A DNA stretch of 12,508 nucleotides from JAAYZK01 sp964535025 (lineage in GTDB: Bacteria > Planctomycetota > Phycisphaerae > SM23-33 > FEN-1343), in the NCBI GenBank assembly GCA_964535025.1, contig CAZHRW010000106.1, positions 1 to 12,508 of the forward strand, read 5' to 3'. Shown here one piece after another: positions 6,933-12,508 of this stretch. A program made the position numbers and the translations under genes. The notes below the pieces were generated by a model. It had not been told where the DNA came from. It did not search any database and saw only the letters and a list, made by a program, of their open reading frames with translations. Numbering within the stretch: position 1 is the stretch's first letter; each line of letters begins with the position of its first letter.

Positions 6933-7754
6933 ATGCCTGAATTGCCCGAAGCGAGAACCGTCGCTCGCCGCCTGCACTCGCTGGTGGCCGCGGCCGACGT
7001 GCGGGATGTCCGCCTCGGCCGCGTTGACATGCTCAAGACCGGCTCGCCCGACGACCTGGCGGCCATGGCCGGCGAGCGGCTTGTCGGCGCCGCCGCGCGC
7101 GGCAAGTACATCATCCTTCACACCGCGGCCCGGCGGCTGGTGATCCAACTGGGCATGGCCGGGACGATCCGCGTCTGCGACGGCCGCGAACCGGCGCCGC
7201 CCCACACGCACCTGGCGATCGCACTGGCCGACGGCCGCGAGATCCGCTACCGAAACGTCCGCCGCATCGCCTCGGGCCTGCACGTGCTGCCGGGCGGCGC
7301 CGCCGACGTCGGCCCGCTGGCCGCCCTGGGCCCGGAGGCGGCCGAGATCTCCGCCGACGCCCTCTGGCGAGTTCTGCACCGGCGCCGGCGGTCCATCAAA
7401 GCGGCCCTGCTCGACCAGTCGCTCCTGGCCGGCCTGGGCAACATCTACACCGACGAGAGCCTCTGCCGGGCGAACGTGGCCCCGACGCGGCCGGCCCGCG
7501 ACCTCCCGCGGGCGAGTGTCGATCAACTGGCCGCGGCCATCCGCGCGGTCCTCGCCGAGGCGACCGCCGCGGGCGGATCGACCCTGGCCGACGCGAACCC
7601 CTTCGTCAACGTCGACGGCGCCGCCGGCACCTTCGCCGCCGCCCACCGCGTCTACGGACGCGCCGGCCTGCCCTGCCTCCGGTGCGGCCACATCCTCACA
7701 CGCATCACGCTCGCCGCCCGCACCACCGTCTACTGCCCCCGCTGCCAGAGGTAG
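6933..7754 (+). CDS. mutM: Formamidopyrimidine-DNA glycosylase (Fpg/MutM)
   Basis: The protein has 273 residues, the usual family length. It excises oxidised purines such as 8-oxoguanine and cleaves the abasic site. The start MPELPE puts the catalytic Pro at position 2 (Pro1 after Met removal) with Glu3 and Glu6. ARGKYIIL holds the conserved beta-hairpin Lys and LGMAG follows. The helix-two-turn-helix reads LLDQSLLAGLGNIYTDESL, and the end is a four-Cys zinc finger, CLRCG and CPRCQ, with the conserved Arg in AARTTVYC. The usual PELPEVET start is PELPEART here, a small change outside the catalytic residues. AGGGA (6922-6926) lies 6 bases before the ATG. It follows the GH39-like gene by 53 bases and may be partly co-transcribed with it; the functions are unrelated. 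Confidence 0.95.
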   Translation: MPELPEARTVARRLHSLVAAADVRDVRLGRVDMLKTGSPDDLAAMAGERLVGAAARGKYIILHTAARRLVIQLGMAGTIRVCDGREPAPPHTHLAIALADGREIRYRNVRRIASGLHVLPGGAADVGPLAALGPEAAEISADALWRVLHRRRRSIKAALLDQSLLAGLGNIYTDESLCRANVAPTRPARDLPRASVDQLAAAIRAVLAEATAAGGSTLADANPFVNVDGAAGTFAAAHRVYGRAGLPCLRCGHILTRITLAARTTVYCPRCQR

Positions 7755-7830
7755 AGGCCACGGGCTCAGGCGCCCCCGTCGCCCGCACGACCCGACAGCC
7801 GCCGCAGCCGCAGACGGGCTTGCCGTTCGC

Positions 7831-7947
7831 ATCCGGAAGTTCAGGAATACAGGCCAGCCGTGGGGCGACAGAGCGTTCGTTGAACGGTTGGGCACTCTGC
7901 TGGAAACCCGGTTGCAAAGAAGCCCGGCCCACCCCAACAAGCCCGGC
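7831..7947 (+). pseudogene. C-terminal remnant of a REP-associated (Y1-type) transposase
   Basis: The frame beginning ATC at 7831 reads IRKFRNTGQPWGDRAFVERL and then GTLLETRLQRSPAHPNKPG. This resembles the tail of REP-associated tyrosine transposases (TGRPLG..FV.RLE.LLGR.LRP...GRP). No start codon, HUH motif or catalytic Tyr region precedes it; upstream in this frame is the antisense-like overlap with mutM. It therefore looks like a decayed fragment of about 39 codons. The call rests on remembered family pattern only. If right, it gives a source for the REP-like palindromes elsewhere in the window. Confidence 0.45.
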
Positions 7948-7955
7948 TTGCGGCT

Positions 7956-8948
7956 TCACAAGGTCCCGCCCAAGCCGGTGGTGAACCGTGCTCGCTGGAA
8001 CGAGGTGCTGTGCGGCTTGTCGATCTCGATGATCGTCTTGCCTTGGCGATAGACCGTCACGGTGCCGGTCGATTCGCTGACGGTGACGGCCAGCGCCTCG
8101 GTGACGGAGGTGATCGCGGCGGCGGCGTGGTGGCGGGCCCCCAGCCCGCGGGGCAGGTCGTACTCATCCTGCGTCGCCGTCTTGAGGTAGGCCCCGCACG
8201 TTTCGATCACCCCGTCGCCCCGGATGATGAACGCCCCGTCCAGGGTGGACAACTCCTTGACGGTCTCTTCCAGGGCCGGATCGAGGAGGTTCCGCTCCTG
8301 TGCCCCGTAACCGCGGAAGGGGTTCAGGATGAGCTGCCGCGAGAGGCTCACGACCCGCTCGGTGTCGCCGAGGACGAACAGGCTGCCGACGGGCTTGCCC
8401 TCCCGCCCTTCCTGGCCGATCCGCGTGGCCAGGTCCAGCACGCGCTCCAGCACCTCCGCGCCGACGTCGGCGGGCAGTTCGTCGCCCTCGGTCGCCGCCG
8501 AATACATCTCGAACTCGCGGCCGACCTGCGTCACCATCACCGTGTCGAGCGATCCGCTCTCGGCGATGCCCGCCAGACAGACCACCACGTCGCCCGGGCG
8601 GACCAGATTGCGGGACAGCGCCAGGAAAATGGCGATCTTGATCTGCCCCATGCGGGTCAGCGGAACGTCCGGCACGCGCAGGTAGATCCGCTCAGGCCGC
8701 GGCTCACCCCCGCCGACCGGTTTGCGGGTGGCGAAGATGGTTCGACCCGCCAGGGTCTCCGGAAGCTTCACCTCGGGGTCCACCAGGGCGTCGAGATACA
8801 CGAACACGGCCGAAGCCCCTGTCTTGCGGGCGATGGACCCGGCGTGCTCGAGGACCGCCAGCGTCACCCGGCGGGCCTGGTCGTCGGCGGAGGCCGTCCC
8901 TCCGCCGCCGGCGCCGTTGCTGTGATCGATCTCTTTCATCGCGGTCAT
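7956..8948 (-). CDS. DacZ-like diadenylate cyclase (c-di-AMP synthase)
   Basis: The protein has 330 residues. The C-terminal third (about 195-325) is a DAC domain that condenses two ATP to c-di-AMP. LDGAFIIRGDGVIETCGAYL carries the DGA motif (Asp237-Ala239), and GLGARHHAAAAITSVTEALA carries the position of the RHR motif, here Arg272-His-His274. SESTGTVTVYRQGKTI closes the domain. The N-terminal part (KTGASAVFVYLDAL, DVVVCLAGIAESGSLDTVMV, KPVGSLFVLGD) is like the pyruvate-kinase-C-like domain of archaeal-type DacZ, not the membrane helices of CdaA or the helix-hairpin-helix of DisA. It should be a soluble cytoplasmic enzyme. A stop codon lies two codons upstream, so the start is ATG 8948 or ATG 8939; neither has a clear Shine-Dalgarno. 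RHH in place of RHR deserves attention, but DacZ-type proteins may tolerate it. Confidence 0.85.
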   Translation of the reverse strand: MTAMKEIDHSNGAGGGGTASADDQARRVTLAVLEHAGSIARKTGASAVFVYLDALVDPEVKLPETLAGRTIFATRKPVGGGEPRPERIYLRVPDVPLTRMGQIKIAIFLALSRNLVRPGDVVVCLAGIAESGSLDTVMVTQVGREFEMYSAATEGDELPADVGAEVLERVLDLATRIGQEGREGKPVGSLFVLGDTERVVSLSRQLILNPFRGYGAQERNLLDPALEETVKELSTLDGAFIIRGDGVIETCGAYLKTATQDEYDLPRGLGARHHAAAAITSVTEALAVTVSESTGTVTVYRQGKTIIEIDKPHSTSFQRARFTTGLGGTL

Positions 8949-8971
8949 GCGTCAACGTCGGTGTCCATCAC

Positions 8972-8979
8972 ATTCTATA
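8972..8979 (-). promoter_or_regulatory. Candidate -10 element of the DacZ-like gene
   Basis: On the minus strand the bases read TATAGAAT, a good -10 (TAGAAT, five of six). No acceptable -35 is seen 16-18 bases upstream. Transcription would start about 17 bases before ATG 8948, giving a very short leader. That fits the lack of a Shine-Dalgarno. Confidence 0.4.
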
Positions 8980-9185
8980 CGTGTCGATGCGCCCGGGCGG
9001 TTCGCGTCGCCGGGCGGACGCCCCTCCGCGGCCATGCCTCCGCCCGAGCCGATGCCACATTGGCAGCGGCCGACGGCCGCCTCCGCGGCGGGCCGCGGCG
9101 GGCTGTCGAACGCGCAAGCACCTAAGGGCCACAATCGCAAATGCTTGGTTCGCCTCCCCGTCAGCGCCGCGCCGCGTCGACGGTC
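8980..9185. other. Intergenic stretch upstream of the sigma-54 promoter
   Basis: No gene is recognised. The only structure seen is a 6-bp inverted repeat, CAAGCA (9115-9120) with TGCTTG (9142-9147). It lies about 65-97 bases upstream of the predicted heat-shock gene start, a distance suitable for an enhancer-binding activator. The rest is plain GC-rich sequence. Confidence 0.35.
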
Positions 9186-9201
9186 TGGCACCCGATTTGC
9201 T
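9186..9201 (+). promoter_or_regulatory. Sigma-54 (RpoN) promoter of the small heat-shock gene
   Basis: CTGGCAC at 9185-9191 and TTGCT at 9197-9201 match the -24/-12 consensus YTGGCACG-N4-TTGCW except for one base. The invariant GG (9187-9188) and GC (9199-9200) are exactly 10 bases apart. Transcription would start near 9212, about 70 bases before the ATG. Such promoters need an enhancer-binding ATPase, none of which is encoded in the window. Confidence 0.7.
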
Positions 9202-9281
9202 TAGGCACCAATGAGGCCCCCGCGGGCCAATGGGACAGACAACAAGTCATCGTCAAACGAATGGAAGGAGGTGGCTTATCG

Positions 9282-9830
9282 ATGACCCTCAAGGAACTGA
9301 CAGAACGTGCCAAAGGCTTGATGCCGCGGAACTGGGGAAAACGGCCGGTCCGTGTCCGAGATGAAAGGCGAAGCGATGCGTCGTTACCGACCCTGCGCGA
9401 TCCTTTCGGGATGCTGGACGAGTGGTTCGATCGATTCCTCGACGGCCGGTTCGGCGAGTCCCTGCTTGCGCCGTTGGCCGAACCCGAGTCGCTGCTGGGC
9501 ACGGCGTGGCCGCGCGTCGACCTGGCCGAGACCGACAACGACGTCAAGATCACCGCCGAGGTGCCCGGCATGGAGGCCGACGACCTCGAGGTCAGCCTCG
9601 CAGATCACAGCCTGACGATTCGCGGCTCGAAGACGACCGAGCGCGAGCAGCGCAAGAAGGACTATCACCTGATGGAGACCTACAGCGGCTCGTTCCACCG
9701 GACGATCCCGCTTCCCGTGGAGGTCGACGCCGACGGTGTGGAGGCTTACTGCCGCAACGGTCAACTGACCATCACGCTGCCCAAGACCGACGCCGGCCGA
9801 CGGGCCACCCGGCACATCGAGGTCAAGTAA
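9282..9830 (+). CDS. Small heat-shock protein, Hsp20/alpha-crystallin family
   Basis: The protein has 182 residues. AAGGAGGT at 9265-9272, 9 bases before the ATG, is an almost full Shine-Dalgarno and sets the start; the frame is open further upstream without such a signal. The N-terminal arm (1-75) is variable and contains FGMLDEWFDRFLDGRFGESL, typical of bacterial class A sHSPs. The alpha-crystallin domain runs from about Trp76 to the end. PRVDLAETDNDVKITAEVPGM leads it, and NGQLTITLPK (159-168) is the GxLxIxxPK hallmark. The terminal IEV of RHIEVK can serve as the I-x-I/V oligomerisation motif. It should be an ATP-independent holdase in the cytoplasm. Promoter evidence points to sigma-54 control in place of sigma-32 or a CIRCE element. 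Confidence 0.95.
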   Translation: MTLKELTERAKGLMPRNWGKRPVRVRDERRSDASLPTLRDPFGMLDEWFDRFLDGRFGESLLAPLAEPESLLGTAWPRVDLAETDNDVKITAEVPGMEADDLEVSLADHSLTIRGSKTTEREQRKKDYHLMETYSGSFHRTIPLPVEVDADGVEAYCRNGQLTITLPKTDAGRRATRHIEVK

Positions 9831-9835
9831 CCCCT

Positions 9836-9889
9836 CGCCGGCGCGGCCGGCACGGCTCTCACGGCGTCGTGTCGCGGGCAGCGCCGGCG
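9836..9889 (+). terminator. Possible hairpin terminator of the Hsp20 gene
   Basis: CGCCGGCGC (9836-9844) and GCGCCGGCG (9881-9889) form a perfect 9-bp inverted repeat starting 6 bases after the stop. A shorter nested alternative is GCCGGC (9837-9842) with GCCGGC (9846-9851). No T-run follows, so termination is only suggested. Confidence 0.3.
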
Positions 9890-10208
9890 GACTCGAGCAG
9901 CGCGCGGACTTCCCGTTCGCCAGCGCACCGCCGCGGCCTGCTACGCCGTACCCGCCAGGTCGGCGAGCCGCGACCAGCTGCCGAACGGAGTTCGCAGGGA
10001 GTTCGCAGGACATGCACAGAACTCCCGCCTAAGGCGCTGACGACAGGCGGACAGTAGGCTATGTGGGAGTCTATTGGGTGGCCTATCGGCCGTGATCAGG
10101 GCTGAAGGAGCCTGGCCCGACACCGAGGCAGGCGTCAGGCAAGAGACGGCAGACCGGGCGAAGGGACAGTTCGGTGTATATTCCCTGAACTCATCCAACG
10201 CCGGCGGC
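9890..10208. other. Convergent intergenic stretch, no gene recognised
   Basis: Between the Hsp20 gene and the minus-strand DUF2294 gene no convincing coding sequence is seen. It holds an 11-bp tandem repeat, GAGTTCGCAGG twice (9988-9998 and 9999-10009). Near 10168-10191 there is an inverted repeat AGTTC...GAACT around TGTATATTCCC. Both are short and without known meaning. Confidence 0.4.
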
Positions 10209-10595
10209 TCAGCTTCTCTTGGCCTCCCGGAAGACCGGAGGCTCGGACAATGAGAAGAGCACGACCTCTTCGCCGGTGGCCGTGCTGATGTCGTGATGCA
10301 GGCTCACCACCGCGTCGCCGGTGATGTCCCGGACCATGGCCTCCAGGGTTGGCCTCGCCGTCTCCATCAGCTGCGTCCGCACCTGTTTGAGCAGCTCTCT
10401 GCCCTTCTCGGACGGCAGCGTCTTGACCAGTTGCTGTTCGGCCGCGGTCAGAACGCCGCGCAGGCGTACCACGAGCAGGTCGCCGATCAGGTAGGCGTAA
10501 ATGTCCTTGGGGCCCCGGCCCATGTACTCCAGCTCAAAGCGACCAACCCCTTTGCAGACAGCAGCTTCTATTTCACCTTGTGTCTTCATCGGCAT
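10209..10595 (-). CDS. DUF2294 family protein (MpsC-like)
   Basis: The protein has 128 residues, the normal length for this family. Recognised marks are GRGPKDIYAYLIGDLLVVRLRGVLTAAEQ (roughly 26-54), RGVLTAAE then KGRELLKQVRTQL, and GDAVVSLHHDISTATGEEVVLFSL. It is soluble by composition, with no membrane helix or signal peptide. DUF2294 members are often called Na-translocating decarboxylase-related, and a staphylococcal member (MpsC) sits with a bicarbonate/sodium transporter. No such partner is visible here, so the function is open. The start is ATG 10595 or ATG 10589; both have weak ribosome sites. It is transcribed away from the RNA unit at 10771. Confidence 0.8.
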   Translation of the reverse strand: MPMKTQGEIEAAVCKGVGRFELEYMGRGPKDIYAYLIGDLLVVRLRGVLTAAEQQLVKTLPSEKGRELLKQVRTQLMETARPTLEAMVRDITGDAVVSLHHDISTATGEEVVLFSLSEPPVFREAKRS

Positions 10596-10744
10596 CTCAC
10601 ATGCGCGGCGCGTCCCGGTTAGCGGCCCGTCGGCAAGCGTTCAGGCGCCGGGACCAGACCGTCACAAGCGGGCATTCGATGGCCCAAGTTTTCCCGCAAA
10701 CCGTAGCACGAATCGAACGGGATTTCCAGATTCCGTGTGTCGCA
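10596..10744. other. Divergent spacer upstream of the RNA unit
   Basis: No gene is recognised between the DUF2294 start and the promoter at 10759. The stretch should contain the minus-strand promoter of the DUF2294 gene, but no clear -35/-10 pair stands out. Confidence 0.4.
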
Positions 10745-10764
10745 CGCGTTCGACGCGCTATAAT
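10745..10764 (+). promoter_or_regulatory. Promoter with an overlapping palindrome, driving the RNA unit
   Basis: A perfect TATAAT (10759-10764) lies in otherwise GC-rich DNA. Immediately upstream is the palindrome CGCGT-TCG-ACGCG (10745-10757), in the -35/-10 spacer, where a bound repressor would block polymerase. The bases at the -35 position (TGTGTC) are poor, so an activator or another sigma factor may be involved. The predicted start (about 10771) coincides with the first base of the 5' hairpin. Confidence 0.55.
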
Positions 10765-10770
10765 AACAGT

Positions 10771-10916
10771 GTAGACGACCTGCGGGGAAAAGAACGCAGG
10801 GTGTCTACGTCGGATGACTAAACGAAGGGCAGCCCGGCCCAGTCGGGAGGCCCGTTCACGAGTAAGCCGACGCGCCCTATCACCCACCGGGTGAGCGGGC
10901 GCGTCGGCTTTTTTTT
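10771..10916 (+). ncRNA. Structured RNA: stand-alone small RNA or attenuating leader
   Basis: About 146 bases lie between the TATAAT promoter and a strong terminator. The 5' hairpin pairs GTAGAC (10771-10776) with GTCTAC (10803-10808) and CCTGCG (10779-10784) with CGCAGG (10795-10800). The loop is GGGAAAAGAA, and only a G-U pair and one mismatch interrupt the stem. The middle (10809-10865) can form CCCG/CGGG-type local stems. CGTCGG (10808-10813) is complementary to CCGACG (10867-10872), the left arm of the terminator, so an antiterminator fold is possible. I could not match it to riboswitch, 6S or SRP RNA consensus patterns that I know. No open reading frame with a good ribosome site lies inside. 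Whether the RNA acts alone or in cis on the gene starting 62 bases after the terminator cannot be told from sequence. Confidence 0.6.
10866..10916 (+). terminator. Strong intrinsic terminator
   Basis: GCCGACGCGCCC (10866-10877) pairs perfectly with GGGCGCGTCGGC (10897-10908), extended by two A-T pairs. Nested inside is TCACCC/GGGTGA (10880-10885 and 10889-10894) with a 3-base loop. Eight T follow (10909-10916). This is the only textbook intrinsic terminator in the window. Confidence 0.92.
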
Positions 10917-10977
10917 GGATCTTGCCGCGAAAGAGCCCCCCGCGGCTGAGAGCCAAGACATCGAAAGCGTGAGGAAC

Positions 10978-11271
10978 ATGAGCACTGCCACTGAACTTAC
11001 CGAGGCCGGCCGAGACTATGCGGCGGCGTATGCCGCGCATTACACCGGTCGCGAGCTGCCCGCGGCCCTGCAACTGTACTTGAAGGTGATGGGTTCGCAT
11101 CCCGGCACCAAGCAAGCGGGCTATGCCAGGTCGCAGGCCCAGAACATCATCAACGCCACGGTTCCGGACTCCGAGCTCCTGGGCGCCCAGGTGGAACTGG
11201 CGTTGGCCCACTTTGGGCAGGGCGGAGACATCGCCGGTGACGACCGCGCTGCCCATCACCGAGACGTATGA
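10978..11271 (+). CDS. Small conserved-looking protein of 97 residues, unknown function
   Basis: The start ATG 10978 follows GTGAGG (10969-10974) by 3 bases, a close but usable spacing. The GTG at 10891 in the same frame lies inside the terminator hairpin and is rejected. The protein is soluble and helical in character. AGRDYAAAYAAHYTGRELPA, then ALQLYLKVMGSHPGTKQAGY, then ARSQAQNIINATVPDSELLG and AQVELALAHF. The pattern of a tail-to-tail helix pair with ALQLYLKV..HPGTKQA.YA resembles a single TPR-like unit, and I have an impression of similar short proteins in other bacteria. The last 17 residues (after HFGQ) are polar and may be a poorly conserved extension. It precedes the channel-like gene by 85 bases in the same direction and may share its transcript. 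No function is claimed. Confidence 0.65.
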   Translation: MSTATELTEAGRDYAAAYAAHYTGRELPAALQLYLKVMGSHPGTKQAGYARSQAQNIINATVPDSELLGAQVELALAHFGQGGDIAGDDRAAHHRDV

Positions 11272-11356
11272 TTTCGCGATATAGCGGGCCTTGGCTGGGG
11301 TCATGACGCCCGCCGGGAACATCGACAACGACATACGCGTCTAAAAGGAGACACTC

Positions 11357-12508
11357 GTGGAACAGCTCCAACAACTTACGATGCAGTTCTGGCACTACTT
11401 GCCCTACTTGATTGGCGGCGTCGCCCTGTTGGTGGTCGGCTGGCTCGTGGCCTGGCTGTTGGCGGTCATCACACGCAAGCTGATCGCTCGGACTCGCGTG
11501 GATGATCGTCTCGGGACGGCCATGGGCAAACAGGCCGGAACGGGAGGCCGGCTGGCCACCTGGGTGGCGGCGGCAGTATTCTGGGTTATTCTGTCCCTGT
11601 CGGTGATCGGTGCGCTGTCCGTCTTGCAGTTGGGGGCGTTGTCCGAATCGCTTCGCCAGGCCGTGGATACCGTGATGCGGTATATTCCGAAGTTGATCGC
11701 GGCCGGCGTCTTGCTGCTGGCGGCCTGGATCACGGCCACGCTTCTGCGATGGATCATCGTGCGGGCATTAGGCAAGGCGCAGCTTGAGCGCCGCTTGGGG
11801 CTGGTCGGCCGAGGGTCGGCCGGGGCCGACGAGCAGGAGGCCGGCGGCGTCACGGCCCCGCCGACGGGTGAAAAGAGCGCGTCGGCCGCCGGCGGCGAAC
11901 AGGGTCTGGCCAAATGCATGGGGGACGTCGTGTACTGGCTGGTGTTCCTCCTGTTTCTGCCCGCGCTTCTCGGCGCCTTGTCCCTCGAGGGCATTCTGGT
12001 GCCGGTCCAGAGCATGGTGGACAAGGTGCTGGCGTTCCTGCCGAACGTCCTGGTCGCCGCGGTCATCGTTGGTCTGGGCTGGTTCTTCGCAACCATTCTC
12101 CGGCGGATCGTCACCGGTGTCTTGACGGCCGTCGGCGCGGACCGGCTCGGCGTTCGGATCGGCCTCAAGGCCGAGCCGGGACGGGCCGGATCGGTTTCGC
12201 ACGTCGTGGGATGGACGGTCTTCCTGCTGGTATTGATCCCGGTGCTGCTGGCGGCGCTGGACGCCCTGCAATTGCAGGCGTTGACGCGCCCGACCAGCGA
12301 GATGCTCGGGCGCATCCTCAACGCCATCCCGGCCGTCTTCGCCGCCGGCCTGGTGCTGGCGATCGCCTACGTGGTGGGTCGGATTGTCAGTCAACTGGTG
12401 ACGAAAGTTCTGGAATCGGCACGATTTGACGCCCTTCCCGCCAAACTGGGGCTGGGCGAGATGGCGGCGGACTCGCGATGGTCGCCTTCCGGGCTTGCCG
12501 GCTACCTC
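11357..12508 (+). CDS. CmpX-like mechanosensitive-channel-type membrane protein, 3' truncated by the window edge
   Basis: 384 residues are visible and the frame runs off the right edge. The start is GTG 11357 with AAAAGGAG (11343-11350) 6 bases upstream. The protein is built from repeated membrane units of the conserved TM-helix type (PF05552, as in Pseudomonas CmpX). Unit 1 is at about 12-42 (YLPYLIGGVALLVVGWLVAW), unit 2 at about 104-140 (YIPKLIAAGVLLLAAWITAT) and unit 3 at about 222-258 (FLPNVLVAAVIVGLGWFFAT). Unit 4 is at about 315-355 (AIPAVFAAGLVLAIAYVVGR). Each unit is followed by a basic, amphipathic stretch, and more hydrophobic segments lie between them. A polar linker (about 152-186) separates units 2 and 3. 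Such proteins are inner-membrane and relate to MscS channels; a true conduction pore is not shown. The likely role is in osmotic or envelope stress. It follows the 97-residue gene and the RNA unit. Confidence 0.85.
   Translation, partial: MEQLQQLTMQFWHYLPYLIGGVALLVVGWLVAWLLAVITRKLIARTRVDDRLGTAMGKQAGTGGRLATWVAAAVFWVILSLSVIGALSVLQLGALSESLRQAVDTVMRYIPKLIAAGVLLLAAWITATLLRWIIVRALGKAQLERRLGLVGRGSAGADEQEAGGVTAPPTGEKSASAAGGEQGLAKCMGDVVYWLVFLLFLPALLGALSLEGILVPVQSMVDKVLAFLPNVLVAAVIVGLGWFFATILRRIVTGVLTAVGADRLGVRIGLKAEPGRAGSVSHVVGWTVFLLVLIPVLLAALDALQLQALTRPTSEMLGRILNAIPAVFAAGLVLAIAYVVGRIVSQLVTKVLESARFDALPAKLGLGEMAADSRWSPSGLAGYL

Noticed and set aside
7705..7959. A minus-strand 84-codon frame starting GTG that overlaps the DacZ-like stop by GTGA, with a Cys-rich end
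   Set aside because: The overlap suggests coupling, but there is no ribosome site or known domain, and it runs antisense into the mutM zinc-finger codons. The plus-strand transposase-like reading explains the stretch better.
10700..10735. A tRNA T-loop-like GTTCGATTC on the minus strand
   Set aside because: The flanking bases do not form a T-stem and no anticodon or D arm lies at the right distance.
10771..10916. A ydaO-type c-di-AMP riboswitch, tempting because of the nearby cyclase
   Set aside because: The conserved ydaO blocks I know (GGGGUGAAUC and the CCGUCAGCUAACC region) are not present; the RNA is also shorter than that class.
10891..10977. An upstream GTG start for the 97-residue protein
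   Set aside because: The GTG lies within the terminator hairpin and the added residues read through the T-run; ATG 10978 has a ribosome site.
10597..11334. A 245-codon minus-strand frame whose start (FPAGVMTPAKARYIAKSYVS) looks protein-like
   Set aside because: It crosses the intrinsic terminator and promoter of the plus-strand RNA and is low-complexity Arg-rich after the first 40 residues.

Overview
The window is about 12.5 kb of very GC-rich bacterial DNA. It probably comes from a planctomycete, perhaps of the Phycisphaerae. That is inferred from the N-sulfoglucosamine-sulfohydrolase-type sulfatase, two lipoprotein glycoside-hydrolase-like proteins, a DacZ-type diadenylate cyclase and dispersed palindromic repeats. 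No rRNA, tRNA or phylogenetic marker is present to prove it.

Left half (1-6879): this looks like glycan use. The 3' part of a sulfatase enters at the left edge. It is followed by a repeat-filled intergenic region, then a lipoprotein that joins about eight ankyrin repeats to a TIM-barrel-like domain. A second repeat cluster separates it from a convergent APC-family amino-acid permease on the minus strand. Divergent from the permease is a GH39-like lipoprotein. The two repeat clusters share a box (GATCCC-N23-TACAAT, three copies with identical spacing) and a family of TGTGTCCCGAAAC half-sites arranged as long palindromes. One half-site supplies the stop codon of the permease.

Middle (6933-8948): a formamidopyrimidine-DNA glycosylase (mutM) converges on a DacZ-like c-di-AMP synthase. 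The gap between them seems to hold the C-terminal remnant of a REP-associated (Y1) transposase.

Right part (8949-12508): this looks stress-related. A small heat-shock protein lies behind a near-consensus sigma-54 promoter. A DUF2294 protein is on the minus strand. A self-contained RNA unit follows, with a TATAAT -10 box, a 5' hairpin and a 12-bp GC stem followed by eight T. Downstream are a 97-residue protein and a CmpX-like mechanosensitive-type membrane protein that runs off the right edge. The RNA is either a stand-alone small RNA or an attenuating leader of those two genes, and it is the strongest candidate here for something undescribed. A c-di-AMP synthase and a channel-like protein within 3 kb suggest an osmotic or envelope-stress theme, but that link is inference.
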